Positions 27,001-34,264 of a DNA stretch of 34,264 nt are shown here, one piece after another. The first letter of the stretch is position 1. The number at the start of each line of letters is the position of its first letter. The position numbers were made by a program, and so were the translations under genes. Location: IMG/VR virus record IMGVR_UViG_3300043436_004252, positions 1 through 34,264 of that record. One strand, written 5' to 3'. The notes under the pieces were generated by a model. It ran no database searches and was not told the DNA's origin. It worked only from the letters and a program-made list of their open reading frames with translations. The DNA comes from a virus.

Positions 27001-30000
27001 TTCAGCTGGAAGCTCAGGAACTTCCGGTTCCTCTGGAACTTCAGGAACATCCGGGTCAGCAGGTTCTTCAGGAACATCAGGTTCTTCAGGAACTTCAGGA
27101 TCAAGTGGATCAACTGGAACTTCAGGAACAAGCGGGTCAAGCGGAACGTCCGGATCAGCTGGAACATCAGGTAGCTCAGGAACTTCTGGAACATCAGGTT
27201 CTTCAGGATCATCTGGAACATCAGGAATAGATGGAGTCTCTGGAACATCAGGTTCTTCTGGAACATCAGGCTCAGGTGGTACTTCAGGTTCAGCTGGTAC
27301 ATCCGGTTCATCGGGCTCTTCTGGAACTAGCGGTACTTCTGGTACATCAGGAACTTCAGGTTCATCAGGAAGCTCAGGAACTTCAGGTTCTAGTGGTTCA
27401 GCTGGAACTTCAGGAACATCCGGTTCAACTGGTACTTCTGGAACTTCAGGCTCGACCGGTACATCAGGAACAAGCGGAAGCTCTGGTACTTCAGGAAGCT
27501 CAGGAACTTCAGGTTCGTCAGGATCAGCTGGAACTTCAGGTTCGTCAGGATCAGCTGGAACTTCAGGTTCGTCAGGATCTTCCGGAACTGCTGGTACATC
27601 TGGAACCTCTCCGACTGGTCTAGTTGCATCAGACTATGTGGTTCAAGGATACTTGGCGGCTAATCAAACAATTCCTACAAACGTTGATACGGTAATTCAA
27701 TTTTCGGATGATTTTGACCCAAATAACTGGTGGAACTCATCAACTTATAGATTTACACCAACCATTGCGGGATATTATAATGTAACTTTTCAGGTTTTAA
27801 TTAATCCAGGTACAGTAACTAACAATCAGTACAATACTCAAATTCGTAAGAATGGTAATAGTCAAGAGGCTATTTGGCAGAATCAGATAACCACTACAAT
27901 TGGTTTAAGTCAGGGTAACGATAAATTAATTTATTTGAATGGTTCAACTGATTACATTGATTTTACTATCTTTAATGGAGACCCTACTAGTATTAGTGTA
28001 TTTGGAAGTGCTCAAAAATCTCAAACATTTTTCCACGCATCTCTTATAGTTGGTGGTGGTACATCAGGAACTTCAGGATCAAGCGGTTCAGCTGGAACTT
28101 CAGGTTCTTCTGGAAGCTCAGGTTCTACTGGAACTTCAGGAACTTCTGGATCAAGCGGTTCAGCTGGTAGCTCTGGAACATCAGGTAGCTCAGGTTCTTC
28201 TGGAACATCAGGTAGCTCAGGCTCAACTGGTACCTCTGGAACATCAGGTTCAACTGGTACCTCTGGAACATCAGGTTCAACTGGTACCTCTGGAACATCA
28301 GGCTCAAGTGGAACTTCTGGATCAGCTGGTAGCTCAGGAACTTCAGGTACTTCAGGCTCAACTGGTACCTCTGGAACATCGGGCTCAACCGGAACATCAG
28401 GTAGCTCAGGAACTTCAGGTTCAACTGGTACTTCAGGTAGCTCAGGAACATCAGGTTCAAGCGGTTCTTCGGGAATTTCAGGTTCAAGCGGTAGCTCAGG
28501 AACTTCAGGTTCAACTGGTACTTCAGGTACCTCAGGAACATCTGGAAGCTCAGGATCTTCTGGATCAGCCGGTTCGTCAGGAACATCAGGTTCGTCTGGA
28601 TCAACCGGTTCTTCTGGAACGTCAGGCTCATCTGGAACATCAGGAATAGATGGAGTCTCTGGAACATCAGGCTCAAGTGGAACTTCTGGATCAGCTGGTA
28701 CGTCAGGAACGTCAGGCAGCTCAGGTTCTTCTGGAACTTCAGGTTCAGCTGGTACGTCAGGAACATCTGGCTCAACTGGCTCAGCTGGAAGCTCAGGAAC
28801 GTCAGGTTCAAGCGGATCAGCTGGTAGCTCAGGTTCTTCTGGGACCTCAGGCTCAACTGGTACGTCAGGAACGTCAGGCAGCTCAGGTTCTTCTGGAACT
28901 TCAGGCTCAAGTGGTAGCTCTGGATCATCAGGAACCTCAGGATCATCTGGAAGCTCAGGAACATCAGGTTCAGCTGGTTCTTCAGGAACATCAGGTTCAG
29001 CTGGAAGCTCTGGAACATCAGGTTCACAAGGTTCTTCTGGAACTTCTGGATCAGCAGGTTCTTCTGGAACTTCAGGATCTTCTGGAACTTCTGGATCAAC
29101 TGGAAGCTCAGGAACATCAGGTTCTGCTGGATCAAGCGGTTCGGCTGGAACATCAGGTTCGGCTGGAAGCTCAGGTACTTCTGGTTCGTCAGGATCATCA
29201 GGAACATCAGGTTCAAGCGGAACTTCTGGATCAGCTGGTTCTTCAGGAACTTCTGGATCATCAGGTTCTAGTGGCTCAAGTGGAACAAGCGGATCATCCG
29301 GTTCTAGTGGCTCAAGTGGATCAAGCGGTTCTTCTGGGTCAAGCGGAACTTCAGGCACTTCAGGTACTTCAGGTACTAGTGGATCAAGCGGTTCTTCCGG
29401 GTCAAGTGGAACTTCAGGTACTTCTGGAACAAGCGGTACTAGTGGAACTTCAGGTACTTCAGGTACTTCAGGTACTAGTGGAACTAGTGGTCAGGACGCG
29501 TTATCCGGTGGTGTTAATTTATTCTTTAACCATTCAGTTAATAGTGATATTTCTGGTGATAAAGAGTTAGGAAGATTAACCACAACCGCTACTCAATCTA
29601 ATACTACAGTAAATTTTACCGCCCTCCAACAAAACGTTTTAGTAAATTCATCGTTTGTTACTGCACCGGCGTTTCCAGCAGTTACGATAATCCCAAATGG
29701 TATTTGGCACGGCTACTTGTACTTTACTAAACATGCTCAAAATGACAATTTAGAGGCTTACTATACTGTATCTAAGGTAAACTCAACTGGAGGAAGTAAA
29801 ACTTTACTATTTACTAGTGACTCTGTTGAACTTGGATGGTTGAATAATAACACAACACCAGTTGAAATTAAACTTAATGCGGTTGTGACAACTGCATCGT
29901 TAGTTATTACAGATAGAATTGTTATAGACATATATGTCAATAACAACGACAACGCAAATAGAACTATTGACTTCTATACTGAAGGTACACTACACTATTC

Positions 30001-33000
30001 ATATATTGTAACAACATTCGGTTTTACTTCAGGAACTAGTGGAACATCAGGTACTTCAGGATCAAGCGGAAGCTCAGGTACTTCAGGATCATCTGGAAGC
30101 TCAGGAACATCAGGTTCAACTGGTACTTCAGGTACTTCAGGAACAAGCGGTAGCTCAGGGTCTTCAGGTTCTTCTGGAACAAGCGGCTCAACTGGAAGCT
30201 CAGGAACTTCAGGTTCGACAGGTACTTCAGGTAGCTCAGGAACATCAGGTTCTTCTGGATCAAGCGGTTCAACCGGTACGTCAGGTTCAACTGGAACCTC
30301 TGGTACTTCAGGTTCAACTGGAACCTCTGGTACTTCAGGCTCAGCTGGTTCTTCTGGAACAAGCGGTTCAACTGGAAGCTCAGGAACATCAGGTATAGAC
30401 GGAGTATCGGGAACCTCAGGTTCTTCAGGAACTAGCGGTTCAGCTGGAACATCCGGTTCTAGTGGCTCTTCTGGAACACGAGGTACTTCAGGAACCTCAG
30501 GTACTTCAGGTTCTGCTGGTACATCTGGTACCTCTGGTACATCAGGAACTAGCGGTTCAACAGGTTCATCCGGAACTTCTGGATCAGCTGGAAGCTCAGG
30601 AACGTCAGGTTCGCAAGGATCTTCTGGATCTTCTGGAACAAGTGGATCAGCTGGAAGCTCAGGAACTTCAGGTTCAAGCGGTTCATCAGGAACCTCAGGA
30701 TCATCTGGAAGCTCAGGAACATCAGGGTCGACCGGTACTTCAGGTAGCTCAGGAACATCAGGTTCAACAGGTTCTTCTGGAACATCAGGAACATCAGGTA
30801 CATCAGGATCTTCTGGTACATCTGGTTCAACCGGATCATCTGGGACATCAGGTAGCTCAGGAACGTCTGGCTCAACAGGTACTTCAGGATCAAGCGGTTC
30901 AAGTGGAACCTCAGGCTCAGCTGGTTCTTCGGGAACTAGCGGTTCTTCAGGATCAGCAGGTTCATCCGGATCATCAGGCTCAAGCGGAACATCAGGATCA
31001 GCTGGTTCTTCCGGTAGCTCAGGAACATCAGGTTCAACTGGTAGTTCTGGTAGCTCAGGAACTTCTGGTTCTTCTGGATCAGCCGGTACTTCTGGTACTT
31101 CTGGTTCTTCAGGAACATCAGGTTCAGCTGGAAGCTCAGGAACTTCTGGTTCTTCTGGATCAGCCGGTTCGTCTGGAACATCAGGTTCACAAGGTTCTTC
31201 TGGAAGCTCAGGAACATCAGGATCAAGCGGATCAGCTGGAAGCTCAGGAACATCAGGATCAGCAGGTTCTTCAGGAACTTCAGGTTCTGCTGGATCTTCT
31301 GGTACTTCAGGCTCTGCTGGAAGCTCAGGAACTTCAGGTTCTTCTGGATCAGCTGGAAGCTCAGGTTCTTCTGGAACTAGAGGTACTTCTGGAACTTCAG
31401 GTTCTTCAGGTAGCTCAGGAACTTCCGGTTCAGCAGGAACTTCAGGCTCAAGCGGTAGCTCAGGAACTTCAGGTTCTACTGGAACATCAGGTTCTAGTGG
31501 AACATCAGGTATAGACGGCGTGTCCGGTACATCCGGTTCGTCAGGAACATCAGGTTCTACTGGAACAAGTGGAAGCTCAGGTTCTTCTGGAACTAGAGGT
31601 ACTTCCGGTACTTCAGGTTCAAGCGGAAGCTCAGGAACGTCAGGATCTTCTGGTTCAGCTGGAAGCTCAGGAACTTCAGGTTCACAAGGTTCATCCGGTT
31701 CTTCAGGTTCAAGTGGAACATCAGGTTCTGCAGGTTCAAGCGGAACATCAGGTTCAACCGGTACTTCTGGTACGTCAGGCTCAACTGGTACTTCAGGTAC
31801 TTCTGGATCAGCTGGAACATCAGGTTCTGCAGGGTCTTCGGGAACATCAGGTTCTGCAGGTTCAAGCGGAACATCCGGTTCATCAGGCTCAACTGGTACT
31901 TCAGGTACTTCTGGAAGTTCAGGTTCTTCAGGAACTGCCGGCAGCTCAGGAACATCAGGCTCTAGTGGGTCATCCGGTTCTAGTGGAACATCAGGGTCAG
32001 TTGGTTCTTCAGGAACTAGTGGTTCTTCAGGAAGCTCTGGGACATCAGGATCAGCTGGTTCAAGTGGAACCTCAGGTTCGGCTGGAAGCTCAGGAACTTC
32101 TGGTTCTTCAGGAACTTCAGGTTCAGCTGGATCAAGCGGAACATCAGGTTCAGCAGGTTCTTCAGGAACATCAGGTTCAACTGGTACTTCCGGTAGCTCA
32201 GGAACATCAGGTTCAACTGGTACTTCAGGTAGCTCAGGAACAAGCGGCAGCTCAGGTTCTTCTGGAACTAGAGGTACTTCAGGTACTTCAGGAAGCTCAG
32301 GAACTTCCGGCTCAGCTGGAAGCTCAGGAACATCTGGTTCAGCTGGAAGCTCAGGAACATCTGGTTCAGCCGGGTCTTCAGGAACTTCTGGATCTGCCGG
32401 AAGCTCAGGAACATCAGGTTCAGCTGGTTCAAGCGGTTCAGCTGGAAGCTCAGGAACATCAGGTTCACAAGGTTCTTCTGGATCAAGTGGATCATCTGGA
32501 TCAGCTGGAACTTCAGGTTCGGCAGGGTCTTCAGGAACATCAGGTTCAAGCGGAACTTCTGGTTCTACCGGCTCTAGTGGAACTTCAGGTTCTTCTGGTA
32601 GTTCAGGAACATCTGGTTCATCAGGATCAGCCGGTTCTTCAGGAACTTCAGGTTCACAAGGTTCTTCTGGATCTTCTGGATCAAGCGGATCAGCTGGTTC
32701 TTCTGGAAGCTCAGGAACTTCAGGATCTACCGGGACATCAGGTTCTTCAGGAAGCTCGGGTACATCAGGTAGTAGCGGAACATCAGGTTCGGCTGGATCA
32801 AGCGGATCTTCCGGTTCTGCTGGTTCTTCTGGTACTTCAGGATCAAGCGGGTCAGCCGGCTCTTCAGGAACTTCAGGATCAGCTGGAAGCTCTGGTACAT
32901 CCGGTTCTACTGGAACAAGTGGTAGCTCAGGAACTTCTGGTTCTTCTGGATCAGCCGGTTCTTCAGGAACTAGTGGATCGTCAGGTTCAGCCGGAAGCTC

Positions 33001-34264
33001 AGGAACTTCTGGTTCTACTGGGACAAGCGGAAGCTCAGGAACTTCAGGTAGCTCAGGTTCTTCTGGAACTAGAGGTACTTCAGGTACATCTGGATCTTCT
33101 GGAAGCTCAGGAACTTCAGGTTCTTCTGGATCAGCCGGTTCTTCAGGAACAAGCGGATCAGCTGGAAGCTCAGGAACAAGCGGAGCAACCGGTGCAGCCG
33201 GTCCTACTGGCCCAACTGGTACTCCAGGTTCAAACGGCTCTAGTGGAACTTCTGGAATTGATGGTGTATCTGGAACATCAGGTTCAAGCGGTACTTCAGG
33301 CTCAGCTGGAACTTCAGGATCAAGCGGATCTTCAGGAACTAGAGGTACTTCAGGTACATCCGGTTCATCTGGATCAGCCGGTTCTTCAGGAACAAGCGGA
33401 TCAGCTGGAAGCTCAGGAACATCAGGCTCTACTGGAACAAGCGGTAGCTCAGGCTCAGCAGGAACTTCTGGTTCTACTGGAACAAGCGGTAGCTCAGGAT
33501 CTTCAGGAACTAGAGGTACTTCAGGTACATCTGGATCGTCAGGAAGCTCTGGTACTTCTGGTTCAAGTGGTTCATCCGGAACTTCTGGATCAGCAGGTTC
33601 TTCTGGAACTTCAGGTTCTTCTGGAACTTCTGGATCAAGTGGTTCGACTGGAACTTCAGGGACAAGCGGTTCTACTGGAACTTCCGGAACTTCCGGGTCA
33701 GCAGGTTCTTCAGGAACTTCAGGTTCTTCTGGAACTGCAGGAACTTCAGGATCAAGCGGAAGCGCCGGTTCTTCTGGAACTTCAGGTAGCTCAGGAACTT
33801 CAGGAAGCTCAGGTTCTTCAGGAACCCGAGGTACTTCAGGTACTTCAGGTTCAAGCGGAAGCTCAGGAACTTCTGGATCAACTGGTACTTCAGGCTCAAG
33901 TGGAATAAGTGGAGTTAGTGGAAGTGACGGTAGTTCAGGTTCTTCTGGAACAGCCGGTTCATCAGGAACTTCTGGTTCTACTGGAACAAGCGGTAGCTCA
34001 GGTTCTTCAGGAACTAGAGGTACTTCAGGTACTTCAGGTTCAAGCGGAAGCTCAGGTACTTCAGGTTCAAGCGGAAGCTCAGGTACTTCAGGTTCAGCTG
34101 GAAGCTCAGGTACTTCAGGTTCAGCTGGAAGCTCAGGTACTTCAGGTTCTTCTGGAACTAGAGGTACTTCTGGAACATCGGGTACTTCTGGAACAAGCGG
34201 TGCAACTGGTCCTACTGGTCCTACTGGCCCTCCTGGCCCTCCAGGCGGTGGTGGCGGTGGTACG
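24086..34264 (+). CDS. Giant collagen-like virion protein with C1q-like domain (3' end missing)
   Basis: The frame opens at ATG 24086 and has no stop up to the last base: 3393 codons and still open. Residues 1-209 are a non-repetitive head (MAGYTDNERLKLVFKVQA at the start, NPYIRGFYYIGTT at the end), probably the virion anchor. Gly-X-Y tracts occupy residues 210-1175 (322 triplets), 1325-1804 (160) and 1983-3386 (468). They are built mainly of GTS, GSS, GSA and GST triplets with rare GID, GSQ and GTR ones. Residues 1176-1324 form a C1q-like jelly roll and 1805-1982 a second globular domain. The visible end is GPPGPP plus six Gly and Thr, which announces another domain beyond the window. There is no signal peptide or membrane segment. 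Collagen plus C1q-type heads is the build of the Bacillus exosporium fibre BclA and of animal C1q. A trimeric surface fibre is the likely role. Many false frames run through the repeats on both strands. Confidence 0.8.
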   Translation, partial: MAGYTDNERLKLVFKVQAANVIDAASEYNWYEARFAFNPNISADRVLTQFDQVKANPVGSKSAALALLGSGNPLDGIVEDAYSLTPTSKAVRLTQVITGENSTWVAASTYGDITTQILDWIQPQKILQASGAPSIGWTVEFWNGDPASGGTQISTTTNAGSEVSWVFNYDNGLLLLSDSMVSYLTSAYGSVNPYIRGFYYIGTTLSSALGSNGSSGTSGTAGSSGTSGTSGSSGTSGTAGSSGTSGSTGTSGTSGSAGTSGIDGVSGTSGSSGTSGAAGSSGSSGSSGSAGSSGSSGTSGSAGTSGTAGSSGTSGIDGVSGTSGSSGTSGSAGSSGSSGSSGTSGSSGSAGSSGTSGSNGSSGSSGSSGTSGIDGVSGTSGSSGTSGSAGSSGTSGSTGTSGTSGSTGTSGTSGSTGTSGTSGSSGTSGTSGTSGSAGTSGSSGTSGTSGSSGTTGTSGSSGTSGIDGVSGTSGSSGTSGSAGSSGTTGTSGTSGSSGSAGSSGTSGSSGSAGSAGSSGTSGSSGSAGSAGTSGSSGISGVNGTNGTSGTSGTSGTAGTSGTSGSSGTSGSSGTSGSTGTSGTSGSSGTSGSTGTSGTSGSTGTSGTSGSSGTSGIDGVSGTSGSSGTSGSAGSSGTSGSQGSSGTSGSSGSAGSAGSSGSAGSSGSSGSSGTSGSAGSSGTSGSSGSSGTAGSSGSSGSSGTSGSAGSSGTSGSAGSSGSSGSAGSSGTSGIDGVSGTSGSSGTSGSTGSSGTSGSSGTSGSSGSSGSSGTSGSTGTSGTSGSTGSSGTSGSSGTSGSAGSSGTSGSSGTSGSSGTSGSTGSSGTSGSSGSAGSSGSSGTSGSAGSSGSSGSAGSSGTSGSSGTSGTSGSTGTSGTSGSSGSSGTSGIDGISGTSGSSGTSGSAGSSGTSGSAGSSGTSGSAGTSGSSGSTGTSGTSGSTGTSGTSGTSGSSGSAGSSGTSGSAGSSGSSGSAGSSGTSGSSGTSGTSGSAGSSGTSGSSGTSGSSGSTGTSGTSGSSGTSGSAGTSGSSGTSGTSGSSGSSGTSGIDGVSGTSGSSGTSGSGGTSGSAGTSGSSGSSGTSGTSGTSGTSGSSGSSGTSGSSGSAGTSGTSGSTGTSGTSGSTGTSGTSGSSGTSGSSGTSGSSGSAGTSGSSGSAGTSGSSGSSGTAGTSGTSPTGLVASDYVVQGYLAANQTIPTNVDTVIQFSDDFDPNNWWNSSTYRFTPTIAGYYNVTFQVLINPGTVTNNQYNTQIRKNGNSQEAIWQNQITTTIGLSQGNDKLIYLNGSTDYIDFTIFNGDPTSISVFGSAQKSQTFFHASLIVGGGTSGTSGSSGSAGTSGSSGSSGSTGTSGTSGSSGSAGSSGTSGSSGSSGTSGSSGSTGTSGTSGSTGTSGTSGSTGTSGTSGSSGTSGSAGSSGTSGTSGSTGTSGTSGSTGTSGSSGTSGSTGTSGSSGTSGSSGSSGISGSSGSSGTSGSTGTSGTSGTSGSSGSSGSAGSSGTSGSSGSTGSSGTSGSSGTSGIDGVSGTSGSSGTSGSAGTSGTSGSSGSSGTSGSAGTSGTSGSTGSAGSSGTSGSSGSAGSSGSSGTSGSTGTSGTSGSSGSSGTSGSSGSSGSSGTSGSSGSSGTSGSAGSSGTSGSAGSSGTSGSQGSSGTSGSAGSSGTSGSSGTSGSTGSSGTSGSAGSSGSAGTSGSAGSSGTSGSSGSSGTSGSSGTSGSAGSSGTSGSSGSSGSSGTSGSSGSSGSSGSSGSSGSSGTSGTSGTSGTSGSSGSSGSSGTSGTSGTSGTSGTSGTSGTSGTSGTSGQDALSGGVNLFFNHSVNSDISGDKELGRLTTTATQSNTTVNFTALQQNVLVNSSFVTAPAFPAVTIIPNGIWHGYLYFTKHAQNDNLEAYYTVSKVNSTGGSKTLLFTSDSVELGWLNNNTTPVEIKLNAVVTTASLVITDRIVIDIYVNNNDNANRTIDFYTEGTLHYSYIVTTFGFTSGTSGTSGTSGSSGSSGTSGSSGSSGTSGSTGTSGTSGTSGSSGSSGSSGTSGSTGSSGTSGSTGTSGSSGTSGSSGSSGSTGTSGSTGTSGTSGSTGTSGTSGSAGSSGTSGSTGSSGTSGIDGVSGTSGSSGTSGSAGTSGSSGSSGTRGTSGTSGTSGSAGTSGTSGTSGTSGSTGSSGTSGSAGSSGTSGSQGSSGSSGTSGSAGSSGTSGSSGSSGTSGSSGSSGTSGSTGTSGSSGTSGSTGSSGTSGTSGTSGSSGTSGSTGSSGTSGSSGTSGSTGTSGSSGSSGTSGSAGSSGTSGSSGSAGSSGSSGSSGTSGSAGSSGSSGTSGSTGSSGSSGTSGSSGSAGTSGTSGSSGTSGSAGSSGTSGSSGSAGSSGTSGSQGSSGSSGTSGSSGSAGSSGTSGSAGSSGTSGSAGSSGTSGSAGSSGTSGSSGSAGSSGSSGTRGTSGTSGSSGSSGTSGSAGTSGSSGSSGTSGSTGTSGSSGTSGIDGVSGTSGSSGTSGSTGTSGSSGSSGTRGTSGTSGSSGSSGTSGSSGSAGSSGTSGSQGSSGSSGSSGTSGSAGSSGTSGSTGTSGTSGSTGTSGTSGSAGTSGSAGSSGTSGSAGSSGTSGSSGSTGTSGTSGSSGSSGTAGSSGTSGSSGSSGSSGTSGSVGSSGTSGSSGSSGTSGSAGSSGTSGSAGSSGTSGSSGTSGSAGSSGTSGSAGSSGTSGSTGTSGSSGTSGSTGTSGSSGTSGSSGSSGTRGTSGTSGSSGTSGSAGSSGTSGSAGSSGTSGSAGSSGTSGSAGSSGTSGSAGSSGSAGSSGTSGSQGSSGSSGSSGSAGTSGSAGSSGTSGSSGTSGSTGSSGTSGSSGSSGTSGSSGSAGSSGTSGSQGSSGSSGSSGSAGSSGSSGTSGSTGTSGSSGSSGTSGSSGTSGSAGSSGSSGSAGSSGTSGSSGSAGSSGTSGSAGSSGTSGSTGTSGSSGTSGSSGSAGSSGTSGSSGSAGSSGTSGSTGTSGSSGTSGSSGSSGTRGTSGTSGSSGSSGTSGSSGSAGSSGTSGSAGSSGTSGATGAAGPTGPTGTPGSNGSSGTSGIDGVSGTSGSSGTSGSAGTSGSSGSSGTRGTSGTSGSSGSAGSSGTSGSAGSSGTSGSTGTSGSSGSAGTSGSTGTSGSSGSSGTRGTSGTSGSSGSSGTSGSSGSSGTSGSAGSSGTSGSSGTSGSSGSTGTSGTSGSTGTSGTSGSAGSSGTSGSSGTAGTSGSSGSAGSSGTSGSSGTSGSSGSSGTRGTSGTSGSSGSSGTSGSTGTSGSSGISGVSGSDGSSGSSGTAGSSGTSGSTGTSGSSGSSGTRGTSGTSGSSGSSGTSGSSGSSGTSGSAGSSGTSGSAGSSGTSGSSGTRGTSGTSGTSGTSGATGPTGPTGPPGPPGGGGGGT
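24713..27610 (+). repeat. Collagen-like tract 1, about 322 Gly-X-Y triplets
   Basis: Gly codons stay at positions equal to 8 modulo 9 wherever I checked, so the 9-bp register is unbroken. GTS, GSS and GSA dominate. GID-G(V/I)S triplet pairs occur at 24866, 25028, 25199, 25478, 25928, 26279, 26747 and 27224, with a variant (GISGVNGTN) at 25694. A GSQ triplet is at 26000. Pro is essentially absent. Perfect 27-bp tandem copies occur locally, for example from 25271 and from 27512. Confidence 0.92.
27611..28057 (+). other. C1q-like globular domain inside the giant protein
   Basis: Residues 1176-1324. YRFTPTIAGYYNVTFQV fits the C1q core pattern F-x(5)-G-x-Y-x-[FV]-x-F. It is followed by the expected TQIRKNG strand and the LIYLNGSTDYIDFTIFN strand pair near the end. 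C1q and TNF-like domains trimerise and cap collagen helices. Here the domain lies between two collagen tracts, and the next tract begins after a GGG linker. Confidence 0.7.
28058..29497 (+). repeat. Collagen-like tract 2, about 160 Gly-X-Y triplets
   Basis: Register Gly at positions equal to 5 modulo 9, shifted from tract 1 by the C1q-like domain. GID is present once (28643) and GSQ once (29021). The last 200 bases are almost pure GTS and GSS, ending in GQD. Three perfect 27-bp copies encoding GSTGTSGTS lie at 28220-28300. Confidence 0.92.
29498..30031 (+). other. Second globular domain inside the giant protein
   Basis: Residues 1805-1982, non-repetitive and beta-rich: ALSGGVNLFFNHSVNSDIS at the start, NGIWHGYLYFTKHAQNDN in the middle, and a hydrophobic strand (ASLVITDRIVIDIYVNNN) before IDFYTEGTLHYSYIVTTFGF. 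The YF/FF-N-S and TEG-x-L-H-Y-S-Y features suggest a jelly roll as in phage fibre knobs. The family is not recognised. It resets the collagen register. Confidence 0.6.
30032..34243 (+). repeat. Collagen-like tract 3, about 468 Gly-X-Y triplets
   Basis: Gly codons again at positions equal to 8 modulo 9. This tract alone carries GTR triplets, ten of them (30473, 31373, 31589, 32264, 33065, 33335, 33506, 33821, 34010, 34154), usually inside GSSGTRGTSGTS. GID is at 30392, 31508 and 33254. GSQ is at 30608, 31184, 31679, 32462 and 32651. Pro appears only in two clusters, near 33203-33231 and 34208-34243. Four 27-bp tandem units lie at 34037-34144. Confidence 0.92.

Noticed and set aside
28021-29358. 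Minus-strand 445-aa Pro/Glu/Val-rich open frame opposite tract 2
   Set aside because: Same shadow effect. It ends where the globular domains begin on the plus strand and has no leader of its own.
31569-33908. Plus-strand 779-aa open frame rich in Leu, Gln, Glu and Val in tract 3
   Set aside because: It is the collagen repeat read in another frame. The true frame is fixed by the unique head, the C1q-like domain and the second globular domain, all open without a stop.
24713-34243. Possible CRISPR array or satellite DNA
   Set aside because: The 9-bp period is a coding period (Gly every third codon) with synonymous variation and an unbroken frame. There are no fixed-length direct repeats with unique spacers.

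Overview
The window looks like part of the late, virion-structural region of a large tailed phage with T4-like late transcription. Several very large beta-rich or low-complexity fibre-type proteins lie nearly back to back. There is no bacterial housekeeping gene, tRNA, rRNA, IS element or CRISPR array that I can see. Every intergenic gap longer than about 45 nt carries a NATAAATA box, the form the T4 late promoter takes in T4-like phages. Only one start codon has a convincing Shine-Dalgarno sequence. The host cannot be fixed from this window; AT-rich DNA and SD-poor starts would fit a phage of aquatic bacteria.

Layout. (1) 2-13221, plus strand, tightly packed: the end of an unrecognised gene, a 1193-aa structural protein (556-4137), a 2077-aa structural protein (4154-10387), and a 944-aa tail-fibre-like protein with a short Pro-rich collagen stretch (10387-13221). 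(2) 13218-14009, minus strand: a lone unrecognised gene with its own late-promoter box. (3) 14090-17519: a 690-aa structural protein with a C-terminal LamG-like domain, then an amidoligase-like enzyme fused to a Cys-rich solenoid. (4) 17575-21868: a 1098-aa mucin-like protein, with Thr/Ser/Pro tracts between small Cys-bounded beta domains, followed in the same transcription unit by a GT-A-type glycosyltransferase with a DSD motif. (5) 21928-34264 and beyond: a 642-aa fibre-like protein, a 68-aa protein, and a giant collagen-like gene that starts at 24086 and is still open at the window end (3393 codons visible).

The giant gene has a 209-residue head. Three Gly-X-Y tracts of 322, 160 and 468 triplets follow, about 950 triplets in all, separated by a C1q-like jelly-roll domain and a second globular domain. 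Proline is almost absent except in two clusters, the second of which ends the third tract just before a Gly6 linker.

Most interesting reading (inference): the region encodes a surface-fibre programme of collagen-like and mucin-like virion fibres rich in Ser/Thr. Two potential protein-modifying enzymes, a glycosyltransferase and an amidoligase-like protein, are made from the same late regulon. The mucin-like gene and the glycosyltransferase share a promoter, which makes glycosylation of the phage's own fibres a concrete, testable hypothesis.
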